Shown here piece by piece: positions 45,031 to 53,790 of a DNA stretch of 64,000 nt; positions within the stretch are counted from its first letter, which is position 1; the number at the start of each line of letters is the position of its first letter. This DNA is from Succinatimonas sp. UBA7265 (GTDB lineage Bacteria; Pseudomonadota; Gammaproteobacteria; Enterobacterales; Succinivibrionaceae). A model generated the notes under the pieces. The model had not been told where the DNA came from, did no database searches, and saw nothing but the letters and a program-made list of their open reading frames with translations. The stretch is from assembly GCA_002473165.1 (NCBI GenBank), contig DKSD01000093.1, positions 1 through 64,000 on the forward strand. Direction: 5' to 3'. A program made the position numbers and the translations under genes.

Positions 45031-45777
45031 TCACTGCGCCTCTTTCTCGCCGGTATAAACCGCCATGCGGCGCTTGAGCATCATGGAGTTTTCGCCGGCG
45101 GCGATGGAGATCAGGCCTTCCATGGTCATGGTCTTGTACAGCGTGCCCTCGGCGATAGCCGCTTTAATGCGGCCTGAAGCCGGCAGAGCTATCAGGTTGG
45201 CAAGCACCAGACCGTACACCGTGGCCACGAACGCCGTAGCCACGGCCGTGCCCAGAAGGTCCGGGCGGTCGAGCAGCGACATGGCGTGGATGAGTCCTAA
45301 CACGGCGCCGATGATGCCCATGGTCGGGGCGTAGCCGCCTAAGGCCTCATAGAACGCGACGCCCAGTTTGTCCTTTTCCTCTTCTATGCCGATGGCGTTT
45401 TCCATAAGCTCGCTCATGGCGTCCTTGTCCACGCCGTCGACGATCATCTGGATGCCGTCGCGCGTGAAATCGTCATTGGCAGAGCCCACGGAGTTTTCCA
45501 AGGCCAGCAGACCCTGCTGGCGGGCCGTCGTCGACATGGAGATCAAAAGCTCTACCTGGCCTGCGAAGTTATAGTGCGGCGGGGAGAGCACCCAGATAAA
45601 TTTCTTGGCCGCGCCGCCCATAGCGCTTAAAGGGTACTGGATGAAGCAGGCGAAGAACGAAGCGCCGCACACCACCAGGAACGCCGGGATGTTAAGCAGG
45701 ATCCCCGGCGACGTGCCTTCCATCATCATCGAAGCGACGATGCAGCCGATGCCGAGTATGGTTCCTAGAAAGTTCAT
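45031..45777 (-). CDS. motC: Flagellar motor stator protein MotC (MotA family)
   Basis: This 248-residue protein has four membrane segments and the MotA/ExbB-type region GGYAPTMGIIGAVLGLIHAM near residue 150. MotA proteins form the ion channel and torque contact with FliG. It lies 21 bases before motD and 26 after cheB, inside the chemotaxis operon, which fits MotC rather than the stand-alone MotA. Confidence 0.9.
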   Translation of the reverse strand: MNFLGTILGIGCIVASMMMEGTSPGILLNIPAFLVVCGASFFACFIQYPLSAMGGAAKKFIWVLSPPHYNFAGQVELLISMSTTARQQGLLALENSVGSANDDFTRDGIQMIVDGVDKDAMSELMENAIGIEEEKDKLGVAFYEALGGYAPTMGIIGAVLGLIHAMSLLDRPDLLGTAVATAFVATVYGLVLANLIALPASGRIKAAIAEGTLYKTMTMEGLISIAAGENSMMLKRRMAVYTGEKEAQ

Positions 45778-45803
45778 CAGCAGTCCTCAGCTAAATCCGC
45801 GCC

Positions 45804-47072
45804 TTAAAATTCCTTGGCGATGTCCTGGGCGATCTCGTCCAAAGGCAGCACCAGATCGGCAAGGCCGGCGTTGACCACGGCCTGCGGCATGCCGTAGACC
45901 ACGCAGGATTCCTCGTTCTGCGCCCAGATCACCGAGCCCTTGTTCTTAAAGAGCCGGCAGCCCTCGCAGCCGTCAGAGCCCATGCCCGTGAGGATCATGG
46001 CCAGCGCCCTGCCGCCGTAGATCTGCGCGAGCGACGCAAACGAGACGTCGACGCAGGGGTTGTAGGAAACCCTGCCGTTGTCCTTTAAGATGCGCACCTT
46101 CGCCGAGGTGCCTGCGCGCTCGAAGATCATCTGCATGCCGCCCGGGGCGATATAGCAGGTGCCCGGCTTCAAGATGTCGCCTTCCTGGGCCTCGACGACG
46201 TCAAGCTGCGACATGGCGTCAAGGCGCTGCGCGAACGTCTTCGTAAACGAGCCCGGCATGTGCTGGACTACGACGACCGGCACGTTCAGGCGCGGCAGCT
46301 TGGGGATGATGCTCTGCAGCGCGATCGGCCCGCCGGTGGAACTGCCGATGGCGACGAGCGAGTGGCGCACTCCCGAACGGCGGTAAGCCGTGGTCTCGCC
46401 GCTGTGCGTTCCAAAAGAGAACTTCATGGCGGCCGCGGGTGTGCCCTGATTGTGGCCGAGCATATCATTTAAGCGATCGTACTCATTGCGCGTGGCCGAG
46501 GACACCACGGGCCCCGGCGCCGTGGAGATCGTCGAAGCAGTGACGCGCGGCAGCCCGGTCGGGGTTGCGGTGTGATTGAGGATGGCGGAAACCCTGGCCG
46601 CAGGCGAGGCGGCAGGAGAGGCGGCCGGGCGCGGCGCGGCAGCGGCCGCCGGAGCAGGCCCGCGGCGGCTGACGCGGCTGCGGGACACGGCTTTAATCAG
46701 CGAACGCAGCTGCGTGAGCGCCTCTTCGCGGCGGTGGGCAATGTCCGAGAAATTTTTGGGCATGAAGTCCACGGCGCCGGCTTCCAAAGCTTTGAACGTC
46801 GAGTTCGCGCCTTCATAGGTCAGAGACGAGAACATCAGGATCGGCGTCGGACGCTTTGCCATGATCTCCTTGACCGCAGTGATGCCGTCCATAACCGGCA
46901 TTTCCACGTCCATGGTCACGACATCTGGCTGCAGCGACAGCGTCTTTTCCACGCCTTCTTTGCCGTCCTTGGCCTCGCCTGCGACCGCCAGCATCGGATC
47001 ACCTGAGATGATCTCGGCTAAACGCTTGCGGAAGAACGAGGAGTCATCAACAATCAGAACTTTAATCGGCAT
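45804..47072 (-). CDS. cheB: Chemotaxis response regulator methylesterase CheB
   Basis: This 422-residue protein demethylates and deamidates chemoreceptors. The receiver domain starts with VLIVDDSSFFR and has DVVTMDVEMPVMDG as phosphoacceptor segment. An Ala/Pro-rich linker follows (about 140-210). The C-terminal esterase has IGSSTGGPIALQSI, VVVQHMP and LTGMGSDGCEG. The linker is longer than in E. coli CheB (349 aa). The partner methyltransferase CheR is not in the window. Confidence 0.94.
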   Translation of the reverse strand: MPIKVLIVDDSSFFRKRLAEIISGDPMLAVAGEAKDGKEGVEKTLSLQPDVVTMDVEMPVMDGITAVKEIMAKRPTPILMFSSLTYEGANSTFKALEAGAVDFMPKNFSDIAHRREEALTQLRSLIKAVSRSRVSRRGPAPAAAAAPRPAASPAASPAARVSAILNHTATPTGLPRVTASTISTAPGPVVSSATRNEYDRLNDMLGHNQGTPAAAMKFSFGTHSGETTAYRRSGVRHSLVAIGSSTGGPIALQSIIPKLPRLNVPVVVVQHMPGSFTKTFAQRLDAMSQLDVVEAQEGDILKPGTCYIAPGGMQMIFERAGTSAKVRILKDNGRVSYNPCVDVSFASLAQIYGGRALAMILTGMGSDGCEGCRLFKNKGSVIWAQNEESCVVYGMPQAVVNAGLADLVLPLDEIAQDIAKEF

Positions 47073-47107
47073 ATATTATTTCTTAATAATTATCTAAATT
47101 TTTCGTC

Positions 47108-49198
47108 TCAGAACCTTTCGGTCGTCTTGTGGGCGTAAGCCCTCATCAATCCCGGGATGTCCAAAATCAGCGCGATGCCGCCGTCCGAGGTAACCGTGGC
47201 GCCGGCCATGCCCGGAGTGTGGCGCAGCAGGTTGTCCAGAGGCTTGATCACCACTTCTTCCTGGCCTAAGAGATCATCGACCACAAAGCCCACGAGCTGC
47301 GCGGCGCTTACCTGCACCAGCACGATGTGCGCTTTGTGCTGCATGTACTCCGTCACCGGAGCGCCGTCAAACCACTGCTTCAAGAAGAACAGCGGGATGG
47401 CCTTGTCGCGGATGACGATGGTGTTCAGTCCGTCGACGTTGCGCATCGTGTCGAGGCTTAAGTAGAAGATCTCGGACACGGAGGTCAGAGGCAGGGCGAA
47501 CGTGCGGTTGGAGACCGAGATCATCAGCGTCGGCAGAATGGCCAGGGTCAGCGGAACCTTGATCTCGATCGTCGTGCCCTTGCCGTAGGTCGAGAGCACG
47601 CGCACGGAGCCGTTTAACTTGTTGATGTTCGTCTTCACGACGTCCATGCCCACGCCACGGCCTGAAATGTCGGTCACGACGGTGTTCGTGGAGAAGCCCG
47701 GCGCGAAGATCAGGTTTAAAGCCTCGGTATCGGACAGGCGGTCGGCGGAGGCCTGATCGAGCAGGCCTTTCTTTACGGCCACGGCGCGCAGGATGTCAGG
47801 ATCCATGCCGGCGCCGTCATCGGAGATGCGCAGCAGGATGTGATCGCCCTGCTGGGCGGCGGCCAGCAGCACGACACCGGTCTCAGGCTTGCCTGCGGCG
47901 GCGCGGTCGGCCGGGAGCTCAATACCGTGATCGCAGCAGTTGCGGACCATGTGGACCATAGGATCAGCCAGGGCGTCGACGAGGTTCTTGTCGAGCTCAG
48001 TGTCCTCGCCCTCCATGCGCAGCTCGATCTTCTTGCCGAGCTTGCGGGCCAGATCGCGCACGACGCGCGGGAAGCGCCCGAAGACTTTCTTCACCGGCTG
48101 CATGCGGGTCTTCATGACCGCGGCCTGCAGATCCCCAGTCACGACATCGAGGTTGGCGATGGCTTTCGTCATCTCGTGATCGCTGCGGTGCTGCACCATA
48201 TTGAGCAGGCGGTTTCTGACGAGCACAAGCTCGCCGACCATATTCATGATGTCATCGAGCACTTTCGTGTCGACGCGCACCGTGGTTTCAGCCTCAGGCT
48301 TGGCCTGGTGGGCGGCGGCGGCAGCCGGCGCTGCTTTGGCCGCAGGCGCTTTGGGCGCGGGAGCCGGGGCTTTGGGCTCAGGAGCGGGAGCCTGAGCTGC
48401 GGCAGGGGCTGCCGGAGCGGCGGGCGCGGCTGCGGCAGGAGCCGCAGCCTGGGCTGCCTGATACTGCTGTTCTGAGGCCACCTTGACCTCGCCTGAATTG
48501 GCAGGCTCGGCCTTCTTTAACATTTCGTCGAAGTCTTTGTCCGTGGCGTCGGCGCCGGCGGCGCCGCCTGCGTCAGGGTGCTCCATCTTGTCATCATCGG
48601 TGCCCGGAGCGTTGCCTTTGCCGTGCAGCTGATCAAGCAGCGCTTCGAACTCGTCCTCGGTGATGTCGTCTATGGAGCCGCCTTCGCTGTTCGTGGCCGG
48701 AGCCGCCGGTGCGGCGGCCGCAGGAGCCGGAGCGGGAGCTGCGGGGGCAGGAGCAGGCGCCGGGGCCGGCGCGGGCGCAGGAGCCGGAGCTGCCGGCGCC
48801 GCAGCAGCGGCAGGAGCCGATTTGCCGGCTGCCAGGGCGTGCAGTCTGTCTATGAGATCCTTGGGAGGCTCAGGCAAAGGCTCGCCGTTCTTGACGTTCT
48901 CGAACATCGCGGTGATTTCATCGTAGGCCGAGAGCACGGCGTCCATCAGATCCGGGCTCATCTTGATGCGGCCGTTGCGCAGTTCGTCAAACAGCGACTC
49001 TGAGGCGTGGCACACCTCAACGAGCGAGGTGAACGACAGGAAGCCCGCGCCGCCTTTTACCGTGTGGAATCCTCTGAAAATCGCGTTCAGGAGATCTTTG
49101 TCATCAGGGGTCTTCTCAATCTGGACCAGCTGTTCGTCGAGCTTCTCAATGATTTCTCCGGCTTCGACTATAAAGTCCTGAAGAATTTCCTCATCCAT
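47108..49198 (-). CDS. cheA: Chemotaxis histidine kinase CheA
   Basis: This 696-residue kinase phosphorylates CheY and CheB. The P1 domain has the phospho-accepting His45 in FRGFHTVKGGAGFL. The Ala/Pro linkers at about residues 126-170 and 245-300 surround a poorly conserved P2 region. Dimerisation and ATPase domains follow, with VRNCCDHGIELPADR and GRGVGMDVVKTNI, and the C-terminal CheW-like domain is complete. The low-complexity linkers are longer than in enterics. cheZ lies 15 bases upstream. Confidence 0.95.
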   Translation of the reverse strand: MDEEILQDFIVEAGEIIEKLDEQLVQIEKTPDDKDLLNAIFRGFHTVKGGAGFLSFTSLVEVCHASESLFDELRNGRIKMSPDLMDAVLSAYDEITAMFENVKNGEPLPEPPKDLIDRLHALAAGKSAPAAAAAPAAPAPAPAPAPAPAPAPAAPAPAPAAAAPAAPATNSEGGSIDDITEDEFEALLDQLHGKGNAPGTDDDKMEHPDAGGAAGADATDKDFDEMLKKAEPANSGEVKVASEQQYQAAQAAAPAAAAPAAPAAPAAAQAPAPEPKAPAPAPKAPAAKAAPAAAAAHQAKPEAETTVRVDTKVLDDIMNMVGELVLVRNRLLNMVQHRSDHEMTKAIANLDVVTGDLQAAVMKTRMQPVKKVFGRFPRVVRDLARKLGKKIELRMEGEDTELDKNLVDALADPMVHMVRNCCDHGIELPADRAAAGKPETGVVLLAAAQQGDHILLRISDDGAGMDPDILRAVAVKKGLLDQASADRLSDTEALNLIFAPGFSTNTVVTDISGRGVGMDVVKTNINKLNGSVRVLSTYGKGTTIEIKVPLTLAILPTLMISVSNRTFALPLTSVSEIFYLSLDTMRNVDGLNTIVIRDKAIPLFFLKQWFDGAPVTEYMQHKAHIVLVQVSAAQLVGFVVDDLLGQEEVVIKPLDNLLRHTPGMAGATVTSDGGIALILDIPGLMRAYAHKTTERF
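48692..48820 (-). repeat. Ala-Pro repeat linker in cheA
   Basis: About 43 codons alternate Pro and Ala, built from GCN and CCN codons. It links the P1 phosphotransfer domain to the next part of CheA. Confidence 0.8.
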
Positions 49199-49213
49199 TT
49201 GAATGTCTCCTTA

Positions 49214-49975
49214 TCAGAATCCCAGACTGGCCAGCAGATCATCGACGTCATCCTGAGACGACGCCACGTCCTCTGACTCCTTGTCAGCGCCCACTGCCGG
49301 GCCGGAAGGCTCAATGCCCTTGAGCTTCTTCATTGCGGTCTCAGTGTCTTTGCTGGATTCGCCGCTGAACGTTACCAGGAACTTAATGAGTTTGTCTTCG
49401 ACCTCAGTCACCAGCCTGATGACTTTCTGCAGCATCTGACCGGTCAGATCCTGATAGCCCTGGGCCATCATGATTTTTGTCAGCTGCGACGAGAGTTCAT
49501 TGGCGTTTTGCTGGGTCTTGTTGATCAGGTTGTCGACTTTATGCACCAGAGTCACGAAGGTGTAACGGTCGATCTGGCCGTTCATCAGCTCTTTCCAGGT
49601 CGGAAGCAGGCTGTCGATGGTCGAGGTGAGGTTTCTGATCATCGGCGTGCATTTGTCGACGGCATCCAGAGTGCTGTTAGCGGCGTCATCGGTCATGGAA
49701 ATGATGCTGCGCAGGCGTTCTGAGGCGTCCGGGATCTCTTCGTTGGCGATCGTCTTGATGCGCTCGTCTTCCGTGAAATCGACGATGGCATTGTGCAGAT
49801 CGCGCGTCAGGCCTCCGACGGCTTCATAGATGCCGTCACGGTGGATCTGGGAGGCGATGTTCCAGAACTTTTCCTCCGCGTCCTCCACCATACCGGCCTC
49901 GAGCAGATCGCGGATGTCGTCGACATCATCGACCGTCAGATGCCTTAATTCGGTATCAGCGTTTTCATTGCTCAT
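49214..49975 (-). CDS. cheZ: Chemotaxis phosphatase CheZ
   Basis: This 253-residue, mostly helical protein dephosphorylates CheY-P. The active-site segment AQGYQDLTGQMLQKVIRLV near residue 170 carries the catalytic Gln of the family DLTGQ motif. A C-terminal peptide (DDVDDLLASLGF) matches the CheY-binding tail. It lies 13 bases after cheY. Confidence 0.93.
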   Translation of the reverse strand: MSNENADTELRHLTVDDVDDIRDLLEAGMVEDAEEKFWNIASQIHRDGIYEAVGGLTRDLHNAIVDFTEDERIKTIANEEIPDASERLRSIISMTDDAANSTLDAVDKCTPMIRNLTSTIDSLLPTWKELMNGQIDRYTFVTLVHKVDNLINKTQQNANELSSQLTKIMMAQGYQDLTGQMLQKVIRLVTEVEDKLIKFLVTFSGESSKDTETAMKKLKGIEPSGPAVGADKESEDVASSQDDVDDLLASLGF

Positions 49976-49988
49976 GGGCAGTCAGGCC

Positions 49989-50372
49989 TCAGTTAAATCT
50001 TTCAAAGATCTTGTCGAGCTTGGCTTTAAGGGTTGCGGCGGTGAACGGTTTGACGATGTAGCCGTTAACACCGGCTTTGGCCGCCTCAATGATCTGATCG
50101 CGCTTGGCTTCTGCCGTCACCATCAGCACCGGCATGGCATGGAGTTTAGGGCTCTTGCGGATGTTGCGCAGCAGATCGATGCCCTGCATGATCGGCATGT
50201 TCCAGTCCGTGACCACGAACTGGAAGTCGCCTGACTCGAGCATCGGCAGCGCCGTGGCGCCGTCATCTGCCTCATAGGTGTTGTTGTATCCCAAATCGCG
50301 CAGCAGGTTTTTAATGATGCGGCGCATAGTGGAGAAATCGTCCACAATCAGGATCTTTATGTTCTTATCCAA
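49989..50372 (-). CDS. cheY: Chemotaxis response regulator CheY
   Basis: This 127-residue single-domain receiver carries the signal to FliM. Acidic pocket D11/D12 and phosphoacceptor D56 (TDWNMP) are present, with VTAEAKRD and VKPFT completing the switch residues. It begins with TTG at 50372, preceded by GGAG. The start lies after a leader that contains a sigma-28-type promoter, a terminator-like hairpin and a small GCGGC/GCCGC hairpin (50388-50400) close to the ribosome-binding site. Confidence 0.95.
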   Translation of the reverse strand: MDKNIKILIVDDFSTMRRIIKNLLRDLGYNNTYEADDGATALPMLESGDFQFVVTDWNMPIMQGIDLLRNIRKSPKLHAMPVLMVTAEAKRDQIIEAAKAGVNGYIVKPFTAATLKAKLDKIFERFN

Positions 50373-50420
50373 GATAAACTCCTCACCGCGGCAATGCCGC
50401 AGATACTCCTGAGCTTTCTG

Positions 50421-50446
50421 AAAAAACGGTCTTCCGCACCGTTTTC
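50421..50446 (-). terminator. Terminator-like hairpin in the fliA-cheY gap
   Basis: AAAACGGT (50445-50438 on the minus strand) pairs with ACCGTTTT (50430-50423), with a seven-base loop and at least six T residues. It lies downstream of the sigma-28 promoter, so it sits inside the cheY leader as well as after fliA. Confidence 0.75.
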
Positions 50447-50477
50447 CCTAAAAAATCTTTAAAGCCTCATCAGTCTT

Positions 50478-50504
50478 ATATCGGATGAGAGCCCCTTTAA
50501 TTTA
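50478..50504 (-). promoter_or_regulatory. Sigma-28-type promoter of the cheY operon
   Basis: On the minus strand TAAATTAA (50504-50497), 11 bases, then TCCGATAT (50485-50478). The -10 matches 6 of 8 bases of GCCGATAA and the spacing is exact. It starts 4 bases after the fliA stop codon and would drive cheY-cheZ-cheA and downstream genes. Confidence 0.6.
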
Positions 50505-50508
50505 AACG

Positions 50509-51240
50509 TCAGTGCGAGGTCCAGTCCCTCAAAGCCGATCGCAGCCGGCCCATGGACTGTCCCATGATCTGACAGATCCTCGACTCCGAGAGCTCGAGCA
50601 CCTGCCCGATCTCCTTGAGGTTTAACTCCTCGTCATAGTAAAGCGCCAGCACCTGCTGCTCGCGCTTGGGAAGGCCGGCGATTGCTTTGGCCAAAGCCTT
50701 CTTGAATTCTGACGACGCCAGCATCTCAAAGAGCTTGTCCTGGCGGTGATCGGGCGTCTCCGCGATCACGTCATCCGTAACTCCGAGATCCTCGATGCCG
50801 ATGATCTGCGAATTTGAGGAATCCAGCAGCATCTGCCGGTATTTCTCCGGAGTCACGCCAAGCTCGGCGGCGATCTCCGTGTCTTTAGGCTGCCGCCCCA
50901 GCTGTCCTGACAGCTTCGTCACGGCATCGGAGATCTGCCTGGTGCCTTGGTGCACGGAGCGCGGCGCCCAGTCCGACTGGCGCATCTCATCTATCATGGC
51001 GCCGCGGATCCTGATGGTCGCGTAGGTCTCAAACGAGGCCCCGTGACCGTCCTCAAAATGCTGGAGGGCGTCCATGAGTCCGAGCATGCCCGACTGAATG
51101 AGATCGTCAAGTTCGACGCTTGCCGGAAGCCTCGCTTTAAGGTGCAGGGCAATGCGCTTGACCAGCGGGGCATACTGCTCCACCTTCGCGGCCATGTCAT
51201 TGCGCCCTACCGCCTTGTAAGCTCTGGCTCCGTTAAGCAT
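50509..51240 (-). CDS. fliA: Flagellar sigma factor FliA (sigma-28)
   Basis: This 243-residue sigma factor transcribes late flagellar genes. Region 2 has LDDLIQSGMLGLMDAL and SFETYATIRIRGAMIDEMRQ. Region 4 has KREQQVLALYYDEELNLKEIGQVLELSESR. It lies between flhG and cheY, as in Vibrio and Pseudomonas. Likely targets in this window are the fliD and cheY promoters. Confidence 0.95.
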   Translation of the reverse strand: MLNGARAYKAVGRNDMAAKVEQYAPLVKRIALHLKARLPASVELDDLIQSGMLGLMDALQHFEDGHGASFETYATIRIRGAMIDEMRQSDWAPRSVHQGTRQISDAVTKLSGQLGRQPKDTEIAAELGVTPEKYRQMLLDSSNSQIIGIEDLGVTDDVIAETPDHRQDKLFEMLASSEFKKALAKAIAGLPKREQQVLALYYDEELNLKEIGQVLELSESRICQIMGQSMGRLRSALRDWTSH

Positions 51241-51271
51241 CTGCTCTGTATTCCTTTTGCCTCAGGCCCTG

Positions 51272-52105
51272 TCATGACGCGTCGGCGTCGTGCTCGTGCC
51301 TTACCAGATTCTCGACAAAGAACTGCAAATGCCCGCCCGGCACATCCGGGATCGGCCATTGCAGCACGCGCGCGGCCAGCACTTTAAAGATCCGCGACGC
51401 CGGCGATGAAGGGAAGACCTCCACGGCGCACGAGCGCTGGCGGATGGCTTTGCGCAGATTGACGTCCACCGGAATGCACGCGACAAGCTCCAGCGAAACG
51501 TTAAGGAACCGGTCCGTCACCATCAGCAGTTTCTGGAACATCAGCTTGCCTTCATCGAGGGAATGCATCTGGTTTCCGATGATTTTAAACTTTTTGACGC
51601 CGTAATCATTTGACAGAACCTTCATTTCAGCATAGGCGTCTGCGATCGATGTCGGTTCGTTGCACACAACCATGATCACATCCTGGGCGGCCCGGCAGAA
51701 CGAGAGCACCATGTCGGAAATGCCCGCGGCCGTGTCAACGATGAGGATGTCTATCTCCTCTTTGAGTTCAGAGAATGCGCGAATGAGCCCGGCGTGCTGC
51801 TCGACGGAGAGTTCGACCATCTTGCGCAGGCCTGAGGAGGCCGGCACGATCCTCAGCCCCGCAGGGCCAGTCTGGATGATGTCGTCAAGCGAGCACTCGC
51901 CTGAGAGCACGTCGCTTAAATTCTTCCTGACCTTAAGCCCCAGCATCACATCGATGTTGGCAAGGCCTAAGTCGGCGTCAAAAAGCATGACCTTGCGGCC
52001 CAGCTGGCACAGCGCGACCGCGAGGTTCAGCGACACGCTGGACTTGCCGACGCCGCCCTTGCCTCCGGTAACGGTTATGACTTTGACTTTGCGGTTTTGT
52101 GTCAT
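51272..52105 (-). CDS. flhG: Flagellar number regulator FlhG (FleN/MinD-like)
   Basis: This 277-residue MinD/ParA-type ATPase has the deviant Walker A GGKGGVGKSSVSLNLAVAL, then MLFDADLGLANIDVMLG and VDTAAGISD. It limits flagellar number, acting against FlhF, and in Pseudomonas restrains the FleQ regulator. The order flhF-flhG-fliA supports it. A C-terminal amphipathic membrane segment is not clearly seen. Confidence 0.93.
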   Translation of the reverse strand: MTQNRKVKVITVTGGKGGVGKSSVSLNLAVALCQLGRKVMLFDADLGLANIDVMLGLKVRKNLSDVLSGECSLDDIIQTGPAGLRIVPASSGLRKMVELSVEQHAGLIRAFSELKEEIDILIVDTAAGISDMVLSFCRAAQDVIMVVCNEPTSIADAYAEMKVLSNDYGVKKFKIIGNQMHSLDEGKLMFQKLLMVTDRFLNVSLELVACIPVDVNLRKAIRQRSCAVEVFPSSPASRIFKVLAARVLQWPIPDVPGGHLQFFVENLVRHEHDADAS

Positions 52106-52163
52106 GCCTGCTCTCCGCGGTCTGCGCCGCCGTATCCGTTATTCTTTAAAACCTGTTCCATAA

Positions 52164-53654
52164 TCACGCCCCCAAAGCCTGCTGCGCGCTTTCATTTTCA
52201 AGGGCGCCCAAAGCCGCGGCCACGAACTGACGCGCCTGCGGCACCTTTAAATCCTCAGGCACCCTCTGGCCGTCGGCGGTGTAGCTGAGCGTCAGGCCGT
52301 GGCTTAAGCACAGCGAGAGCGCATCGCACAGGTTCTGGCTCTCGTCGGTCTTCGTGAGGATGAGCCCTTTTATGCCCAGCTCGGAGAACTGAGTGTAAGC
52401 CTGCTCGAGCACGCGGCGCTGGGCCGTGGCCGGCAGCACCAGGTAATGGCGCAGCTTCAGCTGTTTTTGCGCTTTGAGCGCCGCCAGCTGCGTCTTAAAG
52501 CGCTCATCGTTCATGCCCACGCCCGCCGTGTCCACGAGCACAAGGCTCTTGTCGCGCAGATCCATCAAAGCCTGCGGCAGCTCGGAGAGCGAATTCACGG
52601 CCATGGCCGTGCAACCCATGATGCGCCCGTAGGTCTTGACCTGCTCCACGGCGCCGATGCGGTAATGATCGGCCGTGACGATGGCCACGCGATCAGCGCC
52701 GTAAGTGATCACAAAGCGCGCGGCGAGTTTGGCGATAGTCGTAGTCTTGCCGACGCCTGCAGGCCCGATGAGGGCCACGGCGCCGCCGTCGCTTACGATC
52801 TCATCGTTTCCGGTCTTAAGCTTCTTCTCCGTGACGGAGAACAGCTCGCGCCAGGCAAAGTTCACGCTGGCGTCGGCGCTTACCTCGGAAGTCAGGCTGC
52901 GCGCCAGGGCGCGGTCAAAGCCTGAGGAAATGAGCACTTCAGTGAGCATGGCGCGCACCGGCTGCTCGCGCGCGCCCTTGTCGCGGATGAGCCCTGCAAG
53001 CTCAAATTGCAGCAGCTTGCGGATCCCCTCCATGTCCTCGCGCATCTTCGCGAGATCGCCGCTGTCCTGCGCCTGGGCTTTGGCGGCGTAAGAGCTGATG
53101 CCATGCTCGCGCTCGGCCTCCTCGCGGCGCTTTTGCGTAAGCTCGGCCTGGCGGATGATGTCGCCGATCCCCGACTGCTCGGAAAGCGGCGCCGGAGCGG
53201 CGCGCTTAGGTTTGGCGGCTTTGGGTTTAGGAGCGCTCCCTGACTGTATCTCCGTTTTTTTCTCAGTGGCGGGGGCGGTTTTAACCCGGGAGGCTTTCTG
53301 GCGCTCGAGGATCTCCAAAAGGCTGCGCGCAAAGCTCTCGGATTTGCTCTCCGAGGCTTTGGCGGAAATGCGCTCATCCTTTGCCGGAGCCGCCGTTTTT
53401 TTGGCGGGGCGCTTTTGGCGCTGCGAGGACAGCGAGACCTCATCGTCCCCGACCTCGTCCGCCAGGATGTCGCCCAGACCGGTTTTTTTTTCGCTCTCCT
53501 GAGTCTTGGGAACGCTCTCTTCTATGCCCGCGACGATCTCGACTTTGCCGCCTGCGCGTTTGTTGGACATGATCACGGCCTCCGGCCCCAGCTCTTCTTT
53601 GATGCGGGCCAGGGCCGTCCTCATGTCGGCTTCAACAAAACGCTTTAACTTCAT
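52164..53654 (-). CDS. flhF: Flagellar placement GTPase FlhF
   Basis: This 496-residue SRP-type GTPase marks the cell pole for flagellar assembly. The N-terminal part (RFVEADMRTALARIKEELGP) is the FlhF-specific domain. A Lys/Ala/Ser-rich linker occupies about residues 65-180. The GTPase has IGPAGVGKTTTIAKLAARF (G1), VDTAGVG (G3) and LTKTDES (G4). It is divergent in length from short FlhF mainly through the linker. A sigma-70-like promoter lies upstream in the 136-base gap after flhA. Confidence 0.93.
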   Translation of the reverse strand: MKLKRFVEADMRTALARIKEELGPEAVIMSNKRAGGKVEIVAGIEESVPKTQESEKKTGLGDILADEVGDDEVSLSSQRQKRPAKKTAAPAKDERISAKASESKSESFARSLLEILERQKASRVKTAPATEKKTEIQSGSAPKPKAAKPKRAAPAPLSEQSGIGDIIRQAELTQKRREEAEREHGISSYAAKAQAQDSGDLAKMREDMEGIRKLLQFELAGLIRDKGAREQPVRAMLTEVLISSGFDRALARSLTSEVSADASVNFAWRELFSVTEKKLKTGNDEIVSDGGAVALIGPAGVGKTTTIAKLAARFVITYGADRVAIVTADHYRIGAVEQVKTYGRIMGCTAMAVNSLSELPQALMDLRDKSLVLVDTAGVGMNDERFKTQLAALKAQKQLKLRHYLVLPATAQRRVLEQAYTQFSELGIKGLILTKTDESQNLCDALSLCLSHGLTLSYTADGQRVPEDLKVPQARQFVAAALGALENESAQQALGA

Positions 53655-53725
53655 CTGCGCAGGATCCGTTACGCCTTATCCAGGCTTTTTAATATATTAA
53701 GTTTAATTTTCCAAATGTTAGCCAA

Positions 53726-53754
53726 ATTTTGACGATACATTGGACAACTGTCAA
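53726..53754 (-). promoter_or_regulatory. Candidate promoter of flhF inside an inverted repeat
   Basis: On the minus strand TTGACA (53754-53749) and CAAAAT (53731-53726) are 17 bp apart: a perfect -35 with a weak -10. The boxes overlap an inverted repeat (AAATTTTGAC at 53724-53733, GTCAAATTTT at 53750-53759). A palindrome TTAATATATTAA lies downstream at 53689-53700. Confidence 0.5.
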
Positions 53755-53790
53755 ATTTTTTGTTCAAAAATCAGTGCCCGATCATGACTT

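Noticed and set aside
48660..48926. Gly/Ala-rich plus-strand frame opposite cheA
   Set aside because: It mirrors the Ala-Pro linker of CheA and has no independent support.
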